Shown: piece after piece, positions 28,111-37,573 of the stretch
Layout of the letters: each line of letters begins with the position of its first letter
How positions within the stretch are numbered: the stretch's first letter is position 1
Source of the DNA: Pseudomonas hygromyciniae
GTDB lineage: Bacteria > Pseudomonadota > Gammaproteobacteria > Pseudomonadales > Pseudomonadaceae
Length of the DNA stretch: 64,000 nucleotides
Reading direction: 5' to 3'
NCBI RefSeq assembly: GCF_016925675.1
Contig: NZ_CP070506.1
Coordinates: forward strand, 246,501-310,500
The notes under the pieces: generated by a model
Seen by the model: the letters and a program-made list of their open reading frames with translations, nothing else
Databases searched by the model: none
What the model was told of the DNA's origin: nothing
Position numbers and translations under genes: made by a program

Positions 28111-28494
28111 CTATAGGACAGCGAAGGTGCCTTGTGCTTTTGCGACGAGTTTTTCGTTCTGATACACCTCGGCCTCGACCACCAGCGTGCGCCGGCCAGG
28201 GTGGATGACTCGGGCAGTACACAGCACGTCACCGTCGGACACGGCGCGGATGTAGTTGATTTTGCACTCGATGGTCGCGCTTTGTTGGTCAAAACCATGG
28301 GCGCTGGAGCAGGCCAGCCCCATGGCAATGTCCACCAGGCTGAAAATCGCCCCGCCATGGAGCTTGCCTGCGCGGTTGCGCAGGTGTGGCTCCAGGCTCA
28401 GGGCAACCTCGGCAACGCCCTGGTCCAGGCGTTGCAGGCGGCAGCCGAGCAGTTCGCTGAAGGCGCTATGGGTCTGGCCTGCCGGCAGATCCAT
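28111..28494 (-). CDS. PaaI-family hotdog thioesterase
   Basis: A 127-residue hotdog-fold protein. The core helix motif LHGGAIFSLVDIAMGLA, preceded by NRAGK, matches the PaaI/YbgC-like acyl-CoA thioesterases that hydrolyse aryl- or acyl-CoA thioesters. Its start overlaps the last base of the tex stop codon, so it is the second gene of a tex-thioesterase operon ending at a hairpin (28057-28088). The same pair appears in P. aeruginosa from memory (PA5201-PA5202). The physiological substrate is unknown. Confidence 0.85.
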   Translation of the reverse strand: MDLPAGQTHSAFSELLGCRLQRLDQGVAEVALSLEPHLRNRAGKLHGGAIFSLVDIAMGLACSSAHGFDQQSATIECKINYIRAVSDGDVLCTARVIHPGRRTLVVEAEVYQNEKLVAKAQGTFAVL

Positions 28495-30830
28495 CAGCGT
28501 TTCTTCAGTTGCTTGGCGTTGGCGAACAGCGAAGCCATGGCGTTGTTGGCCGGGGCTGCGGTGGCGGTTTCCTTGCGTGGTGCGCTGCTTTCCGAGCGGT
28601 TTTGCGACTGGCGCGGTGCCGAACCTGGGCGTGCACCACGGGCACCGTCGATTTTCTCGCCGGGGGTATCGCTCATGCGCATCGACAGGCCTACGCGTTT
28701 GCGCGGGATATCGACTTCCATGACCTTGACCTTGACCACGTCACCGGCCTTCACCGCCTCGCGCGGATCCTTGATGAACTTCTCAGAAAGCGCAGAAATG
28801 TGTACCAAACCGTCCTGATGCACGCCGATGTCCACAAATGCGCCGAAGTTGGTCACGTTGGTCACCACGCCTTCGAGGATCATCCCCAGTTGCAGGTCCT
28901 TGAGGTCTTCGACGCCTTCCTGGAACTCGGCGGTCTTGAACTCGGGGCGCGGGTCGCGGCCGGGTTTTTCCAGTTCTTGCAGGATGTCGGTGATGGTCGG
29001 CACGCCGAAGGTTTCGTCGGTGTACTTCTTCGGATCCAGGCGCTTGAGGAACGCGGCGTCGCCGATCAGCGAACGGATATCGCGGTCGGTCTCGGCGGCA
29101 ATGCGTTGCACCAGCGGATAGGCTTCCGGGTGGACGGCTGAGGAGTCCAGCGGGTTGTCGCCGTTCATGACGCGCAGGAAGCCGGCGGCTTGTTCGAAGG
29201 TTTTTTCGCCAAGGCGTGCGACTTTTTTCAGCGCCGCACGGGTCTTGAACGCGCCGTTTTCGTCACGATGGTTGACGATATTCTGCGCCAGGGTGGCGTT
29301 GAGGCCGGAAATCCGTGCGAGCAAGGCGACCGAGGCGGTGTTTACGTCGACGCCGACCTTGTTCACACAGTCTTCCACCACTGCATCCAGGCCGCGCGCC
29401 AGTTTCAGCTGCGACACGTCGTGCTGGTACTGGCCGACACCGATGGATTTAGGGTCGATTTTCACCAACTCGGCCAGCGGATCCTGCAGGCGGCGGGCGA
29501 TGGATACGGCACCACGGATCGACACATCGAGGTCAGGAAATTCCTTGGAGGCCAGTTCCGACGCCGAGTACACCGAAGCGCCGGCTTCGGAGACCATGAC
29601 CTTGGTCATTTTCATGCCTGGGTATTTTTTGATCAGTTCCAGGGCTAGCTTGTCGGTTTCGCGGCTGGCGGTACCGTTGCCGATGGCGATCAGGTCCACC
29701 GCGTGCTTGGCACACAAGGCGGCCAGGATGGCGATGGTCTGGTCCCACTTGTTGTGGGGCACGTGCGGGTACACGGTGGCGTGGTCCAGCAGTTTGCCGG
29801 TGGCATCGACCACGGCGACCTTGCAGCCGGTGCGCAGGCCCGGGTCCAGGCCCAGGGTCGCGCGCGGGCCGGCTGGCGCGGCCAGCAGCAGGTCGTGCAG
29901 GTTGTGGGCGAACACGTTGATCGCTTCGGTTTCGGCACCGTCGCGCAGCTCGCCCAGCAGGTCGGTTTCCAGGTGGGTGTAGAGCTTGACCTTCCAAGTC
30001 CAGCGCACGACTTCACTGAGCCATTTGTCCGCAGGACGATTCTGATTCTGGATGCCGAATTGTTGGCCGATCATGCCTTCGCACGGGTGCATGGTGCCCG
30101 GCAGTTCGTCGCCGACTTTCAGCGCGGAGCTGAGAATGCCTTCGTTGCGCCCACGGAAAATGGCGAGGGCGCGGTGGGACGGCATGCTTTTGAGTGGTTC
30201 GTCGTGCTCGAAGTAATCGCGGAACTTGGCGCCTTCTTCCTCTTTGCCGGCGATCACGCGGGCGCTGAGGGTGGCTTCCTGTTTCAGGTAGTTACGCAGT
30301 TTTTCCAGCAAGTTGGCATCTTCGGCGAAGCGCTCCATGAGGATGTACTTGGCGCCTTCGAGGGCAGCCTTGACGTCGGCAACGCCTTTTTCGGCATCGA
30401 CAAAGCGCGCTGCTTCGGCTTCCGGGGCCAGGGACGGGTCGTTGAACAGGCCGTCGGCCAGCTCGCCGAGGCCGGCTTCCAGGGCAATCTGGCCCTTGGT
30501 GCGGCGCTTCTGCTTGTACGGCAGGTACAGGTCTTCGAGGCGGGTCTTGGTGTCGGCGAGCTTGATATCGCGTTCAAGTTGCGGGGTCAGCTTGCCTTGC
30601 TCCTGGATACTGGCGAGGATGCTGACACGCCGTTCGTCGAGTTCTCGCAGGTAGCGCAGGCGCTCTTCCAGATGCCGCAGCTGGATGTCATCGAGGCTGC
30701 CGGTCACTTCTTTACGGTAACGGGCGATGAAGGGCACCGTGGAGCCTTCATCCAGTAGAGCGACGGCCGCTTCGACCTGTTGTGGGCGTACGCCGAGTTC
30801 CTCGGCGATGCGGCTGTTGATGCTGTCCAT
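28494..30830 (-). CDS. tex: Tex, RNA-binding transcription accessory protein
   Basis: About 778 residues from the ATG at 30830, preceded by AGGTGG; the open frame extends further upstream but without conservation. Domain order is the Tex order: N-terminal helical region ([20 protein letters not shown]), central YqgF/RNase-H-like domain ([18 protein letters not shown]), helix-hairpin-helix region ([19 protein letters not shown]) and an S1 RNA-binding domain ([20 protein letters not shown]). The tail is basic and low in complexity. Tex associates with RNA polymerase and influences transcription and tolerance to stress and antibiotics. Divergent from ompR. Confidence 0.95.
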   Translation of the reverse strand: MDSINSRIAEELGVRPQQVEAAVALLDEGSTVPFIARYRKEVTGSLDDIQLRHLEERLRYLRELDERRVSILASIQEQGKLTPQLERDIKLADTKTRLEDLYLPYKQKRRTKGQIALEAGLGELADGLFNDPSLAPEAEAARFVDAEKGVADVKAALEGAKYILMERFAEDANLLEKLRNYLKQEATLSARVIAGKEEEGAKFRDYFEHDEPLKSMPSHRALAIFRGRNEGILSSALKVGDELPGTMHPCEGMIGQQFGIQNQNRPADKWLSEVVRWTWKVKLYTHLETDLLGELRDGAETEAINVFAHNLHDLLLAAPAGPRATLGLDPGLRTGCKVAVVDATGKLLDHATVYPHVPHNKWDQTIAILAALCAKHAVDLIAIGNGTASRETDKLALELIKKYPGMKMTKVMVSEAGASVYSASELASKEFPDLDVSIRGAVSIARRLQDPLAELVKIDPKSIGVGQYQHDVSQLKLARGLDAVVEDCVNKVGVDVNTASVALLARISGLNATLAQNIVNHRDENGAFKTRAALKKVARLGEKTFEQAAGFLRVMNGDNPLDSSAVHPEAYPLVQRIAAETDRDIRSLIGDAAFLKRLDPKKYTDETFGVPTITDILQELEKPGRDPRPEFKTAEFQEGVEDLKDLQLGMILEGVVTNVTNFGAFVDIGVHQDGLVHISALSEKFIKDPREAVKAGDVVKVKVMEVDIPRKRVGLSMRMSDTPGEKIDGARGARPGSAPRQSQNRSESSAPRKETATAAPANNAMASLFANAKQLKKR

Positions 30831-31165
30831 AAAACCACCTGAAATTCTTGAAAGCAGTTCGCAGGCCCGGAAAACAAGGCCTTGCGCGGCTGGTTGAGCG
30901 GCCCGACTGGCGCCGCTGCCTGGGTCAAGAGGCAGCCTATTGACCCTCGAAATCGAAAAAATCACGACAAGCAGATGAAAAAAACACCAGGCCGAGCATG
31001 GCATTGCCGGGCACTGAAGCGCGGCATTATAACCAGCGTTCCGTTCTTGGGGGGATTGCGCCAAGGGCACGCGCACTGGTGATTAGAGAAAAATCTGCTA
31101 ACAATGCGTACCGTGCGTATAACGGCAGCTAAGCCATAATGCGCGCCAGTTAAGAGGAGCATCCA
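30831..31165. other. Divergent promoter region, tex / ompR
   Basis: A 335-bp gene-free stretch between divergent tex and ompR. A CATAAT -10-like box lies at 31135-31140, 26 bp before the ompR start, near the inverted segments GCGTACCGTGCGTATAACG. No REP or strong hairpin is present. Confidence 0.4.
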
Positions 31166-31906
31166 ATGAGCAGCACTGCACAAACTGCTGAAGGCGAAAA
31201 AATTCTCATCGTTGATGACGATCCGGGGCTGAGCAGCCTGCTGGAGCGGTTCTTCACCTCCAAGGGCTACCGTGCCCGCGCGGTGCCGAACACCGAGCAG
31301 ATGGATCGTCTGCTGGGGCGCGAAGTCTTCAACCTGGTCGTACTCGACCTGATGTTGCCGGGTGAAGACGGCCTGACGGCGTGCAAGCGCCTGCGCGGCA
31401 CCAACAACCAGATCCCGATCATCATGCTGACCGCCAAGGGCGATGAGTTGAGCCGGATCAAGGGCCTGGAACTGGGCGCTGACGATTACCTGGCCAAGCC
31501 GTTCAACCCTGACGAGCTGATGGCTCGGGTCAAGGCCGTATTGCGTCGCCAGGCGGCTCCCGTTCCGGGCGCTCCAGGCAGCGAAGACGAAAGCGTGACC
31601 TTTGGTGACTACGAACTGTCGCTGGCGACCCGTGAGCTCAAGCGTGGCGAAGAAGTCCACATGCTTACCACGGGTGAATTCGCGGTGCTCAAGGCGCTGG
31701 TAATGAACGCTCGCCAACCGCTGACCCGTGACAAGCTGATGAACCTGGCCCGTGGTCGCGAATGGGACGCCCTGGAGCGCTCCATCGATGTGCAGATTTC
31801 CCGTCTGCGCCGGATGATCGAGCCGGATCCGTCCAAGCCGCGTTATATCCAGACAGTGTGGGGCGTGGGTTACGTGTTTGTGCCGGATGGCACGGCAACC
31901 AAGTAA
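31166..31906 (+). CDS. ompR: OmpR-family response regulator (AmgR orthologue)
   Basis: A 246-residue response regulator with AAGAGGAG before the start. The receiver domain has the acidic pocket at D17-D19, the phospho-acceptor D61 (VVLDLMLPGEDG), T89 and K111. The C-terminal winged helix (about 145-240) includes TGEFAVLKALVMNARQPLTR and RLRRMIEPDPSKPRYIQTVW. Paired with the sensor kinase 116 bp downstream. By gene order (tex upstream, rimBK downstream) this matches P. aeruginosa AmgR, a regulator of envelope stress and aminoglycoside tolerance. Confidence 0.93.
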   Translation: MSSTAQTAEGEKILIVDDDPGLSSLLERFFTSKGYRARAVPNTEQMDRLLGREVFNLVVLDLMLPGEDGLTACKRLRGTNNQIPIIMLTAKGDELSRIKGLELGADDYLAKPFNPDELMARVKAVLRRQAAPVPGAPGSEDESVTFGDYELSLATRELKRGEEVHMLTTGEFAVLKALVMNARQPLTRDKLMNLARGREWDALERSIDVQISRLRRMIEPDPSKPRYIQTVWGVGYVFVPDGTATK

Positions 31907-32022
31907 CCGATGATTTGCACAGGCGGGTACTCCGGAGTTCGATCCCAAAGGGTCGTCCGGATGCCCGGCGTCTGCAATTCTGCGAGCCTTGCTCGCTCTT
32001 GCCAGGTGTCTAGCTGTCTTCT

Positions 32023-33336
32023 ATGAAAACCCCGCTGTGGTTCCCCCAGAGTTTCTTCTCCCGCACCCTTTGGCTGGTGCTGATCGTCGTTCTGTTTTCC
32101 AAGGCATTGACCCTCGTTTACCTGCTGATGAACGAAGACGTGCTGGTCGATCGACAGTACAGCCACGGTGTTGCGCTGACATTGCGTGCCTACTGGGCTG
32201 CCGATCCGGAGAACCGTGAAAAAATCGCCAAGGCGGCGACCTTGACCCGTGTGGTGGGCGCGGGCGTCCCCGAGGGCGAGCAGCATTGGCCCTACAGCGA
32301 GATCTACCAGCGCCAGATGCAGGCCGAGCTGGGCGAGGACACCGAGGTGCGGTTGCGTATGCATGTTTCGCCAGCCTTGTGGGTCCGAGCCCCTAGCCTG
32401 GGGGATGGATGGTTGAAAGTGCCGCTGTATCCCCATCCGCTGCGGGGGCAGAAAATCTGGAACGTACTCGGCTGGTTCCTGGCCATTGGCCTGCTCTCCA
32501 CCGCGTCGGCCTGGATTTTCGTGCGCCAGCTCAACCAGCCGCTCAAGCGTCTGGTGTTCGCCGCCAGGCAACTGGGGCAGGGGCGCAGTGTGCGCCTGCC
32601 AATCAGCGACACGCCCAGCGAAATGACCGAGGTGTACAGCGCGTTCAATCAGATGGCCGAAGATGTCGAACAGGCCGGTCGCGAACGCGAGCTGATGCTG
32701 GCCGGGGTCTCCCATGACCTGCGCACGCCGCTGACCCGTTTGCGCCTGTCCCTGGAGTTGATGGGCAACCACACCGATCTTACCGATGACATGGTCCGTG
32801 ACATCGAAGATATGGATGCGATTCTCGACCAGTTCCTGGCGTTTATCCGCGATGGTCGCGATGAAGTGGTGGAGGAAGTTGACCTGACCGACCTGGTACG
32901 CGAGGTCGTGGCGCCCTATAACCAGAACGGCGAGCAGGTGCGCATGCGCCTGGAGCCTATCCAGCCCTTTGCCTTGCGCCGGGTCTCGATGAAGCGCCTG
33001 CTGAACAACCTGATCGGCAACGCCCTGCATCACGCGGGGACCGAGGTGGAAGTCGCCGCCTATGTGTCGGGTGATACCAGCGCGCCCTATGTGGTGCTGA
33101 GTGTCATGGACCGTGGCGCCGGGATCGACCCGGCGGAACTTGAGGGCATTTTCAACCCCTTCACCCGTGGTGATCGTGCTCGTGGTGGCAAAGGCACCGG
33201 GTTGGGGTTGGCGATTGTGCGGCGGATTGCTTCGATGCATGGCGGCAATGTCGAACTGCGCAACCGTGCCGATGGTGGGCTGGAGGCGCGGGTGCGCTTG
33301 CCGTTGGGCCTGATGTTGCCTAGAGATGCGGTCTAA
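32023..33336 (+). CDS. envZ: EnvZ/AmgS-type sensor histidine kinase
   Basis: A 437-residue inner-membrane kinase: a first transmembrane helix about residues 14-36, a periplasmic loop of about 110 residues, a second helix about 148-167 and a HAMP domain. The dimerisation/phosphoacceptor helix has H231 (LAGVSHDLRTPLTRLRLSLE), and the ATPase domain carries the N box (LLNNLIGNALHHAG), G1 (DRGAGIDP) and G2 (GKGTGLGLAIV). Partner of the preceding OmpR/AmgR; it probably senses misfolded inner-membrane proteins or osmolarity as its relatives do. Confidence 0.92.
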   Translation: MKTPLWFPQSFFSRTLWLVLIVVLFSKALTLVYLLMNEDVLVDRQYSHGVALTLRAYWAADPENREKIAKAATLTRVVGAGVPEGEQHWPYSEIYQRQMQAELGEDTEVRLRMHVSPALWVRAPSLGDGWLKVPLYPHPLRGQKIWNVLGWFLAIGLLSTASAWIFVRQLNQPLKRLVFAARQLGQGRSVRLPISDTPSEMTEVYSAFNQMAEDVEQAGRERELMLAGVSHDLRTPLTRLRLSLELMGNHTDLTDDMVRDIEDMDAILDQFLAFIRDGRDEVVEEVDLTDLVREVVAPYNQNGEQVRMRLEPIQPFALRRVSMKRLLNNLIGNALHHAGTEVEVAAYVSGDTSAPYVVLSVMDRGAGIDPAELEGIFNPFTRGDRARGGKGTGLGLAIVRRIASMHGGNVELRNRADGGLEARVRLPLGLMLPRDAV

Positions 33337-33351
33337 GCCACGACGAATATC

Positions 33352-33433
33352 AGGAGCTGGCCTGCGATAAGAGGTAACAGTCGACATTGATGTTGAATGT
33401 TAGTCAGTCATCGCAGGCAAGCCGGCTCCCACA
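33352..33433. repeat. Degenerate REPIN between envZ and rimK
   Basis: Two diverged arms, AGGAGCTGGCCTGCGAT and ATCGCAGGCAAGCCGGCTCC, are separated by a short spacer between convergent envZ and rimK. The substitutions mark an old copy; it may act as a bidirectional transcription end. Confidence 0.65.
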
Positions 33434-33449
33434 AGGGGTCGTGCCGATT

Positions 33450-34355
33450 TCAGCCCTTGCCCTTGGTGCGGGTCATGTTCGGCCCGCTGTTCTTCTCCAG
33501 GTGCTGAATGATGATCCCCGCCACATCCTTGTTGGTGGTGGTTTCGATCCCTTCCAGGCCCGGTGAAGAGTTCACTTCCATCACCAATGGCCCGTGGTTC
33601 GAGCGCAGGATATCCACACCCGCCACACTCAAGCCCATGACCTTGGCCGCACGCAGGGCGGTCATGCGCTCTTCCGGGGTGATCTTGATCAGGCTGGCGC
33701 TGCCGCCCCGGTGCAGGTTGGAGCGAAACTCCCCTGGTTTGGCCTGGCGTTTCATCGCCGCAATCACCTTGTCCCCCACCACGAAGCAGCGGATATCGGC
33801 ACCGCCGGCTTCCTTGATGTATTCCTGAACCATGATGTTCTGCTTGAGGCCCATGAACGCCTCGATCACCGACTCAGCCGCCGTGGCGGTTTCACACAGC
33901 ACCACGCCAATGCCTTGGGTGCCTTCCAGCACCTTGATCACCAACGGGGCACCGTTGACCATCTCTATCAGGTCGGGAATGTCATCAGGGGAATGGGCAA
34001 AGCCGGTCACCGGCAAGCCGATGCCGCGGCGCGATAGCAATTGCAGGGAGCGCAGCTTGTCCCGGGAACGGGCAATGGCCACCGATTCGTTGAGCGGAAA
34101 CACCCCCATCATTTCAAACTGGCGCAGTACCGCGCAGCCGTAGAAGGTCACCGAGGCACCGATGCGCGGGATCACCGCGTCGAAGCCTTCCAGTGGTTTG
34201 CCCCGGTAGTGGATCTGCGGCTTATGACTGGCAATGTTCATATAGGCGCGCAACGTATCGATCACCACCATCTCATGGCCCCGTTCGGTGCCGGCCTCGA
34301 CAAGGCGACGGGTGGAATACAGACGCGGGTTACGCGACAGCACAGCGATCTTCAT
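33450..34355 (-). CDS. rimK: RimK, ribosomal protein S6 glutamate ligase
   Basis: A 301-residue ATP-grasp enzyme starting at 34355 ([20 protein letters not shown]); a longer frame upstream lies inside rimB. ATP-grasp landmarks include [39 protein letters not shown] and the metal-binding [14 protein letters not shown]. It adds glutamate residues to the C-terminus of ribosomal protein S6, altering translation; in P. fluorescens the rim system affects motility and plant colonisation. It overlaps rimB by 4 bp. Confidence 0.94.
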   Translation of the reverse strand: MKIAVLSRNPRLYSTRRLVEAGTERGHEMVVIDTLRAYMNIASHKPQIHYRGKPLEGFDAVIPRIGASVTFYGCAVLRQFEMMGVFPLNESVAIARSRDKLRSLQLLSRRGIGLPVTGFAHSPDDIPDLIEMVNGAPLVIKVLEGTQGIGVVLCETATAAESVIEAFMGLKQNIMVQEYIKEAGGADIRCFVVGDKVIAAMKRQAKPGEFRSNLHRGGSASLIKITPEERMTALRAAKVMGLSVAGVDILRSNHGPLVMEVNSSPGLEGIETTTNKDVAGIIIQHLEKNSGPNMTRTKGKG

Positions 34356-34843
34356 GCAACACCTGTGGCAGCAATAGTAGAGACCGGGAACACCGGCTTG
34401 TCTTGAACGTATTTGAGCCCCGGGTTGACCACCAACTGGCCGTCGATCAGGGCTTTGGAACCTAGCAACAGGCGGTAACGCATGGTTTTGCGGCAAGCCA
34501 GGGTGAACTCCACCCGCCATACCCGATCACCCAGGGCCAGGGTGGTGCTGATGACGTAGCGCACCTGCGCCTGGCCGTTGGAGCTTTTAATGGTTTTCAT
34601 CGCCACCAGCGGCGCTTCGCAACGCCGGTGACGCAGTTGCACCACGCTGCCCAGGTGCGCGGTGAAACGCACCCACTTTTCACCGTCACGCTCAAAAGGC
34701 TCGATCTCGGTGGCATGCAGGCTGGAGGTACTGGCCCCGGTGTCGATCTTCGCGCGCAGGCCCGCCACTCCCAGATCGGGAAGCGCCACCCATTCACGCA
34801 GACCGACAACGGTCAAATGGTCAAATGTCTTCAATATGAACAA
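34352..34843 (-). CDS. rimB: RimB, retropepsin-like ATP-dependent zinc protease family
   Basis: A 163-residue protein with the aspartic-protease-like triad [14 protein letters not shown] (about residues 31-44) and the matching [18 protein letters not shown]. Members next to rimK are thought to trim or control RimK-made glutamate tails. It is encoded directly upstream of rimK with a 4-bp overlap. The 273-bp region upstream to hslR contains only a weak 43-codon open frame, so a clear rimA is not evident. Confidence 0.85.
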   Translation of the reverse strand: MFILKTFDHLTVVGLREWVALPDLGVAGLRAKIDTGASTSSLHATEIEPFERDGEKWVRFTAHLGSVVQLRHRRCEAPLVAMKTIKSSNGQAQVRYVISTTLALGDRVWRVEFTLACRKTMRYRLLLGSKALIDGQLVVNPGLKYVQDKPVFPVSTIAATGVA

Positions 34844-35116
34844 CCGGCAATCAGAAATATTTCGACGTCAGACGACACTAGCGCCCAACTGCTCAAGGAT
34901 TGTGACAACCCAGGAACGTTGACGGGCGCTTGGAGCCGAATTCGCGGTATTCACGCAGAATATTCACCAAATGGCGACAGATATCTTCACGTCATAAAAA
35001 ACCATGACTGAAGGGAAACTGCCTGACACCTGGCGTATCTTAGGTGAGCCTTGGCGTTTGTGCGTCGATGGGGTTCGACGGTTAAGTTGCGACATTTTTC
35101 AGAGCGAGGAATTCAA

Positions 35117-35524
35117 GTGGCTCAAAAGCAGGAAGAGGACGAAAAAGTCCGTTTGGACAAGTGGTTGTGGGCTGCGCGTTTCTACAAGACTCGGGCCTTG
35201 GCCAAGGCCGCCATCGAAAGCGGCAAGGTGCATTGCCGTGGCGAACGCTGCAAACCGGGCAAGGAGCCGCACATTGGCGACGAGTTGCAGATTCGGGTTG
35301 GGTTTGATGAGAAGACAGTGGTGGTGCAGGCGCTTTCCATCGTCCGCCGCGGCGCTCCCGAAGCGCAGGCGCTGTACACCGAGACGCCGGCAAGTATCGC
35401 CAAGCGTGAGAATGCGGCGGCCATGCGCAAGTCCGGAGCTTTGGGGATGAGCACCGACGGCAAGCCAAGCAAGAAACAGCGCCGCGACCTGTTCAAGTTT
35501 CGCGGCAGCGGCAATGATGAGTGA
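35117..35524 (+). CDS. hslR: Heat-shock protein Hsp15, ribosome-recycling RNA-binding protein
   Basis: 135 residues from a GTG start at 35117, chosen because AGGA lies 7 nt upstream and the S4 domain then begins near the N-terminus (VRLDKWLWAARFYKTRALAK). The earlier ATG at 35051 would add unconserved residues. Hsp15 binds nascent-chain-blocked 50S subunits after heat shock. The C-terminus is basic (SKKQRRDLFKFR). It ends at a hairpin shared with the convergent PAP2 gene. Confidence 0.92.
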   Translation: MAQKQEEDEKVRLDKWLWAARFYKTRALAKAAIESGKVHCRGERCKPGKEPHIGDELQIRVGFDEKTVVVQALSIVRRGAPEAQALYTETPASIAKRENAAAMRKSGALGMSTDGKPSKKQRRDLFKFRGSGNDE

Positions 35525-35532
35525 GGCTTTAC

Positions 35533-35559
35533 GTGCAGGAGCCGGCCAGGCTCCTGCAC
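35533..35559. terminator. Bidirectional hairpin between hslR and the PAP2 gene
   Basis: A perfect 11-bp stem (GTGCAGGAGCC / GGCTCCTGCAC) with a 5-nt loop lies between two convergent genes. It has no T tract on either strand, so it may stabilise 3' ends rather than terminate alone. Confidence 0.55.
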
Positions 35560-35565
35560 CTGGGC

Positions 35566-36366
35566 TCAGGCGTTGCGGATCACGCTCAAGCGATTGATCG
35601 CAGGTACCCGTTGCAGCAACTTGAATACTGGTTCGGTCACGCGCAGCAGCCAACCCGAGACCTTCGCTGCAAACGGCGTGTAATAACCCCAGCCCAGTGC
35701 CAACAGCGCCAGCAGCACGCCACCGATATAGTCGTCTTGCCCCCAATGTGCCCCGGCCACCAGGCGCGGCATCATGAACAGCAGCGCCAGCGCCCAGACC
35801 AGCACGACTTGCCCGATCCGCTTGGCAAACACACTCATGAACATCCCCCAGATCAGCAGCACCGAAGCATGATCACCGGGGAAGCTCTGGCTGGAGCGGT
35901 CCTTCAATTCCCAGGTTTTTTCCAGGTCAGGGAAGTAGTCGCTCATGTGGATCGCCCCGCTGATCACCATCGACGGGCTGTTGTGCTGCCAGCCCATCTG
36001 CGCCGCGAGCTTGGAAAAAAGCATGCGGATGAACAGCAGTAACAGCAGGATCGCGAGGAAACCAAAAAACGCCTGGCGCACCTCAATCGCCTTGAACACC
36101 CATTCGCCGCGAATCAGCAGCATCAGCAGGATTACCCCGACCACCGCATCAAATGGTCGCAGGCTCGCTACCGCCCATACATGCAGCCAGGCCGGGTTGC
36201 TGGCCAAAGGGTCGTTGAGCAGATGAAACAGCCATTCGTCGAATATCACGCAAAGCATCTGGCCTGCGGGCCATAGCCAAAAACACAGCAGCCCCAGAGC
36301 GAGTAAATTGCACAGGGCCAATCGCCCGAGGTTCCACTTGGCTTGGAACAAACCCGGATTGTTCAT
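35566..36366 (-). CDS. PAP2-family membrane phosphatase
   Basis: 266 residues from the ATG at 36366, which follows GAGGAAAC; the frame extends 11 codons further without support. Several transmembrane helices (for example LALCNLLALGLLCFWLW and FFGFLAILLLLLFI). The catalytic PAP2 signature parts are visible: KDRSSQSFPGDHASVLLIW (SxxxxGDH type, motif 2) and RLVAGAHWGQDDYIGGVLLA (RxxxxxHxxxD, motif 3). Relatives dephosphorylate lipid phosphates such as undecaprenyl pyrophosphate, phosphatidylglycerophosphate or lipid A. The position matches PA5194 from memory. Confidence 0.85.
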   Translation of the reverse strand: MNNPGLFQAKWNLGRLALCNLLALGLLCFWLWPAGQMLCVIFDEWLFHLLNDPLASNPAWLHVWAVASLRPFDAVVGVILLMLLIRGEWVFKAIEVRQAFFGFLAILLLLLFIRMLFSKLAAQMGWQHNSPSMVISGAIHMSDYFPDLEKTWELKDRSSQSFPGDHASVLLIWGMFMSVFAKRIGQVVLVWALALLFMMPRLVAGAHWGQDDYIGGVLLALLALGWGYYTPFAAKVSGWLLRVTEPVFKLLQRVPAINRLSVIRNA

Positions 36367-36491
36367 AAACTGTTTCCTCTTCGCTCTGAAACTCTTCATC
36401 TATCGGAAGAAAAGCGCACCAAATTGGTGCTAAAGCGCATAATTTTAGAAACATTGTCATCACTTTGTCATCAATTCAGATACCCAGACCT

Positions 36492-37394
36492 ATGACTGAT
36501 TTACCGGATACCGACTTCACCCAACGTTTCCTCTTTGACGACAACGACGCTCGTGGCGAACTGGTTGCCCTGGAGCGCAGCTATGCCGAAGTCCTTGCCA
36601 AGCACCCCTATCCGGAGCCGGTCGCGCAGTTGCTCGGCGAACTGATGGCCGCCGCGTCGCTGCTGGTGGGCACCATGAAGTTCGATGGCTTGCTGATTCT
36701 CCAGGCCCGTTCCGAAGGCCCGGTACCCATGCTGATGATCGAGTGCTCCAGCGAGCGCGAAATCCGTGGCCTGGCCCGTTATGACGCAGAGCAGATCCCG
36801 GCGGACGCGACCCTCGCCGACCTGATGCCCAACGGCGTCCTGGCGTTGACCATCGACCCGACCGTTGGCCAGCGTTACCAGGGGATTGTCGACCTGGACG
36901 GTGAAACCCTATCCGAGTGCTTCACCAACTATTTCGTCATGTCCCAACAAGTGGGTACCCGCTTCTGGCTCAATGCGGATGGCAAGCGCGCCCGTGGCCT
37001 GCTGTTGCAACAACTGCCGGCCGACCGTATCAAGGACGAGGATGAGCGCGAAGAAAGCTGGCGCGGCCTCACTGCCCTGGCCGGTACCCTGACTGCCGAA
37101 GAGCTGTTGGGCCTGGACAACGAAACGATCCTGCACCGCCTGTACCACGAAGAAGAGGTGCGCCTGTTCGATGCGCAATCGTTGCGTTTCCATTGCAGCT
37201 GTTCCCGCGAGCGTTCGGGCAATGCCCTGGTGAGCCTGGGCCTGGAAGATGCGCAAAACCTTGCTGTAGAACATGGTGGCCAAATCGAGATCGACTGCCA
37301 GTTCTGCAATCAGCGCTACCTGTTCGACGCTGCCGATATCGCTCAATTGTTCGCTGGCGCGGGCGTTGACACCCCTTCGGGCACCCACCACTAA
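36492..37394 (+). CDS. hslO: Redox-regulated chaperone Hsp33
   Basis: 300 residues from the ATG at 36492; the frame opens 27 nt earlier. The zinc/redox switch is intact at the C-terminus: CSCSRERSG paired with [10 protein letters not shown] (CxC...CxxC). Hsp33 is activated when oxidants release zinc and form disulfides, then holds unfolding proteins. It is divergent from the PAP2 gene and lies just before pckA, the conserved Pseudomonas order. Confidence 0.95.
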   Translation: MTDLPDTDFTQRFLFDDNDARGELVALERSYAEVLAKHPYPEPVAQLLGELMAAASLLVGTMKFDGLLILQARSEGPVPMLMIECSSEREIRGLARYDAEQIPADATLADLMPNGVLALTIDPTVGQRYQGIVDLDGETLSECFTNYFVMSQQVGTRFWLNADGKRARGLLLQQLPADRIKDEDEREESWRGLTALAGTLTAEELLGLDNETILHRLYHEEEVRLFDAQSLRFHCSCSRERSGNALVSLGLEDAQNLAVEHGGQIEIDCQFCNQRYLFDAADIAQLFAGAGVDTPSGTHH

Positions 37395-37481
37395 AACGTT
37401 TAAGCACAGGTAAATCACCTGACAAACGCCGGATTAGAGGTGTTCTGACGGGAGGGCCCTACTATTTTTGGGCTTTTCTGG

Positions 37482-37487
37482 CATAAT
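37482..37487 (+). promoter_or_regulatory. Candidate pckA -10 box
   Basis: CATAAT in the hslO-pckA gap, 86 bp before the pckA ATG. No consensus -35 is visible. The leader then holds GTAGTAG/CTACTAC (37507-37531), a 7-bp stem with an 11-nt loop. Confidence 0.3.
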
Positions 37488-37573
37488 CCGGCCCACTTTT
37501 TTCGCGGTAGTAGTGCGCAACTTTCTACTACAAAACGTTTGGAGCACTCGGCCATAGGCCGACGGGGAACCTC

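Noticed and set aside
31934..31946. GGAGTTCGATCCC resembles a tRNA T-arm
   Set aside because: No matching acceptor, D or anticodon arms are present; the segment lies in the 116-bp ompR-envZ gap and is a chance match.
31870..33387. Long - strand frame across envZ
   Set aside because: Shadow of the high-GC envZ gene in another frame; no ribosome site or recognisable domain.
34964..35095. A 43-codon - strand frame upstream of rimB considered as rimA
   Set aside because: No ribosome site precedes the start and it overlaps the hslR ribosome site region; composition is not clearly coding, and I cannot recall the RimA sequence well enough to compare.
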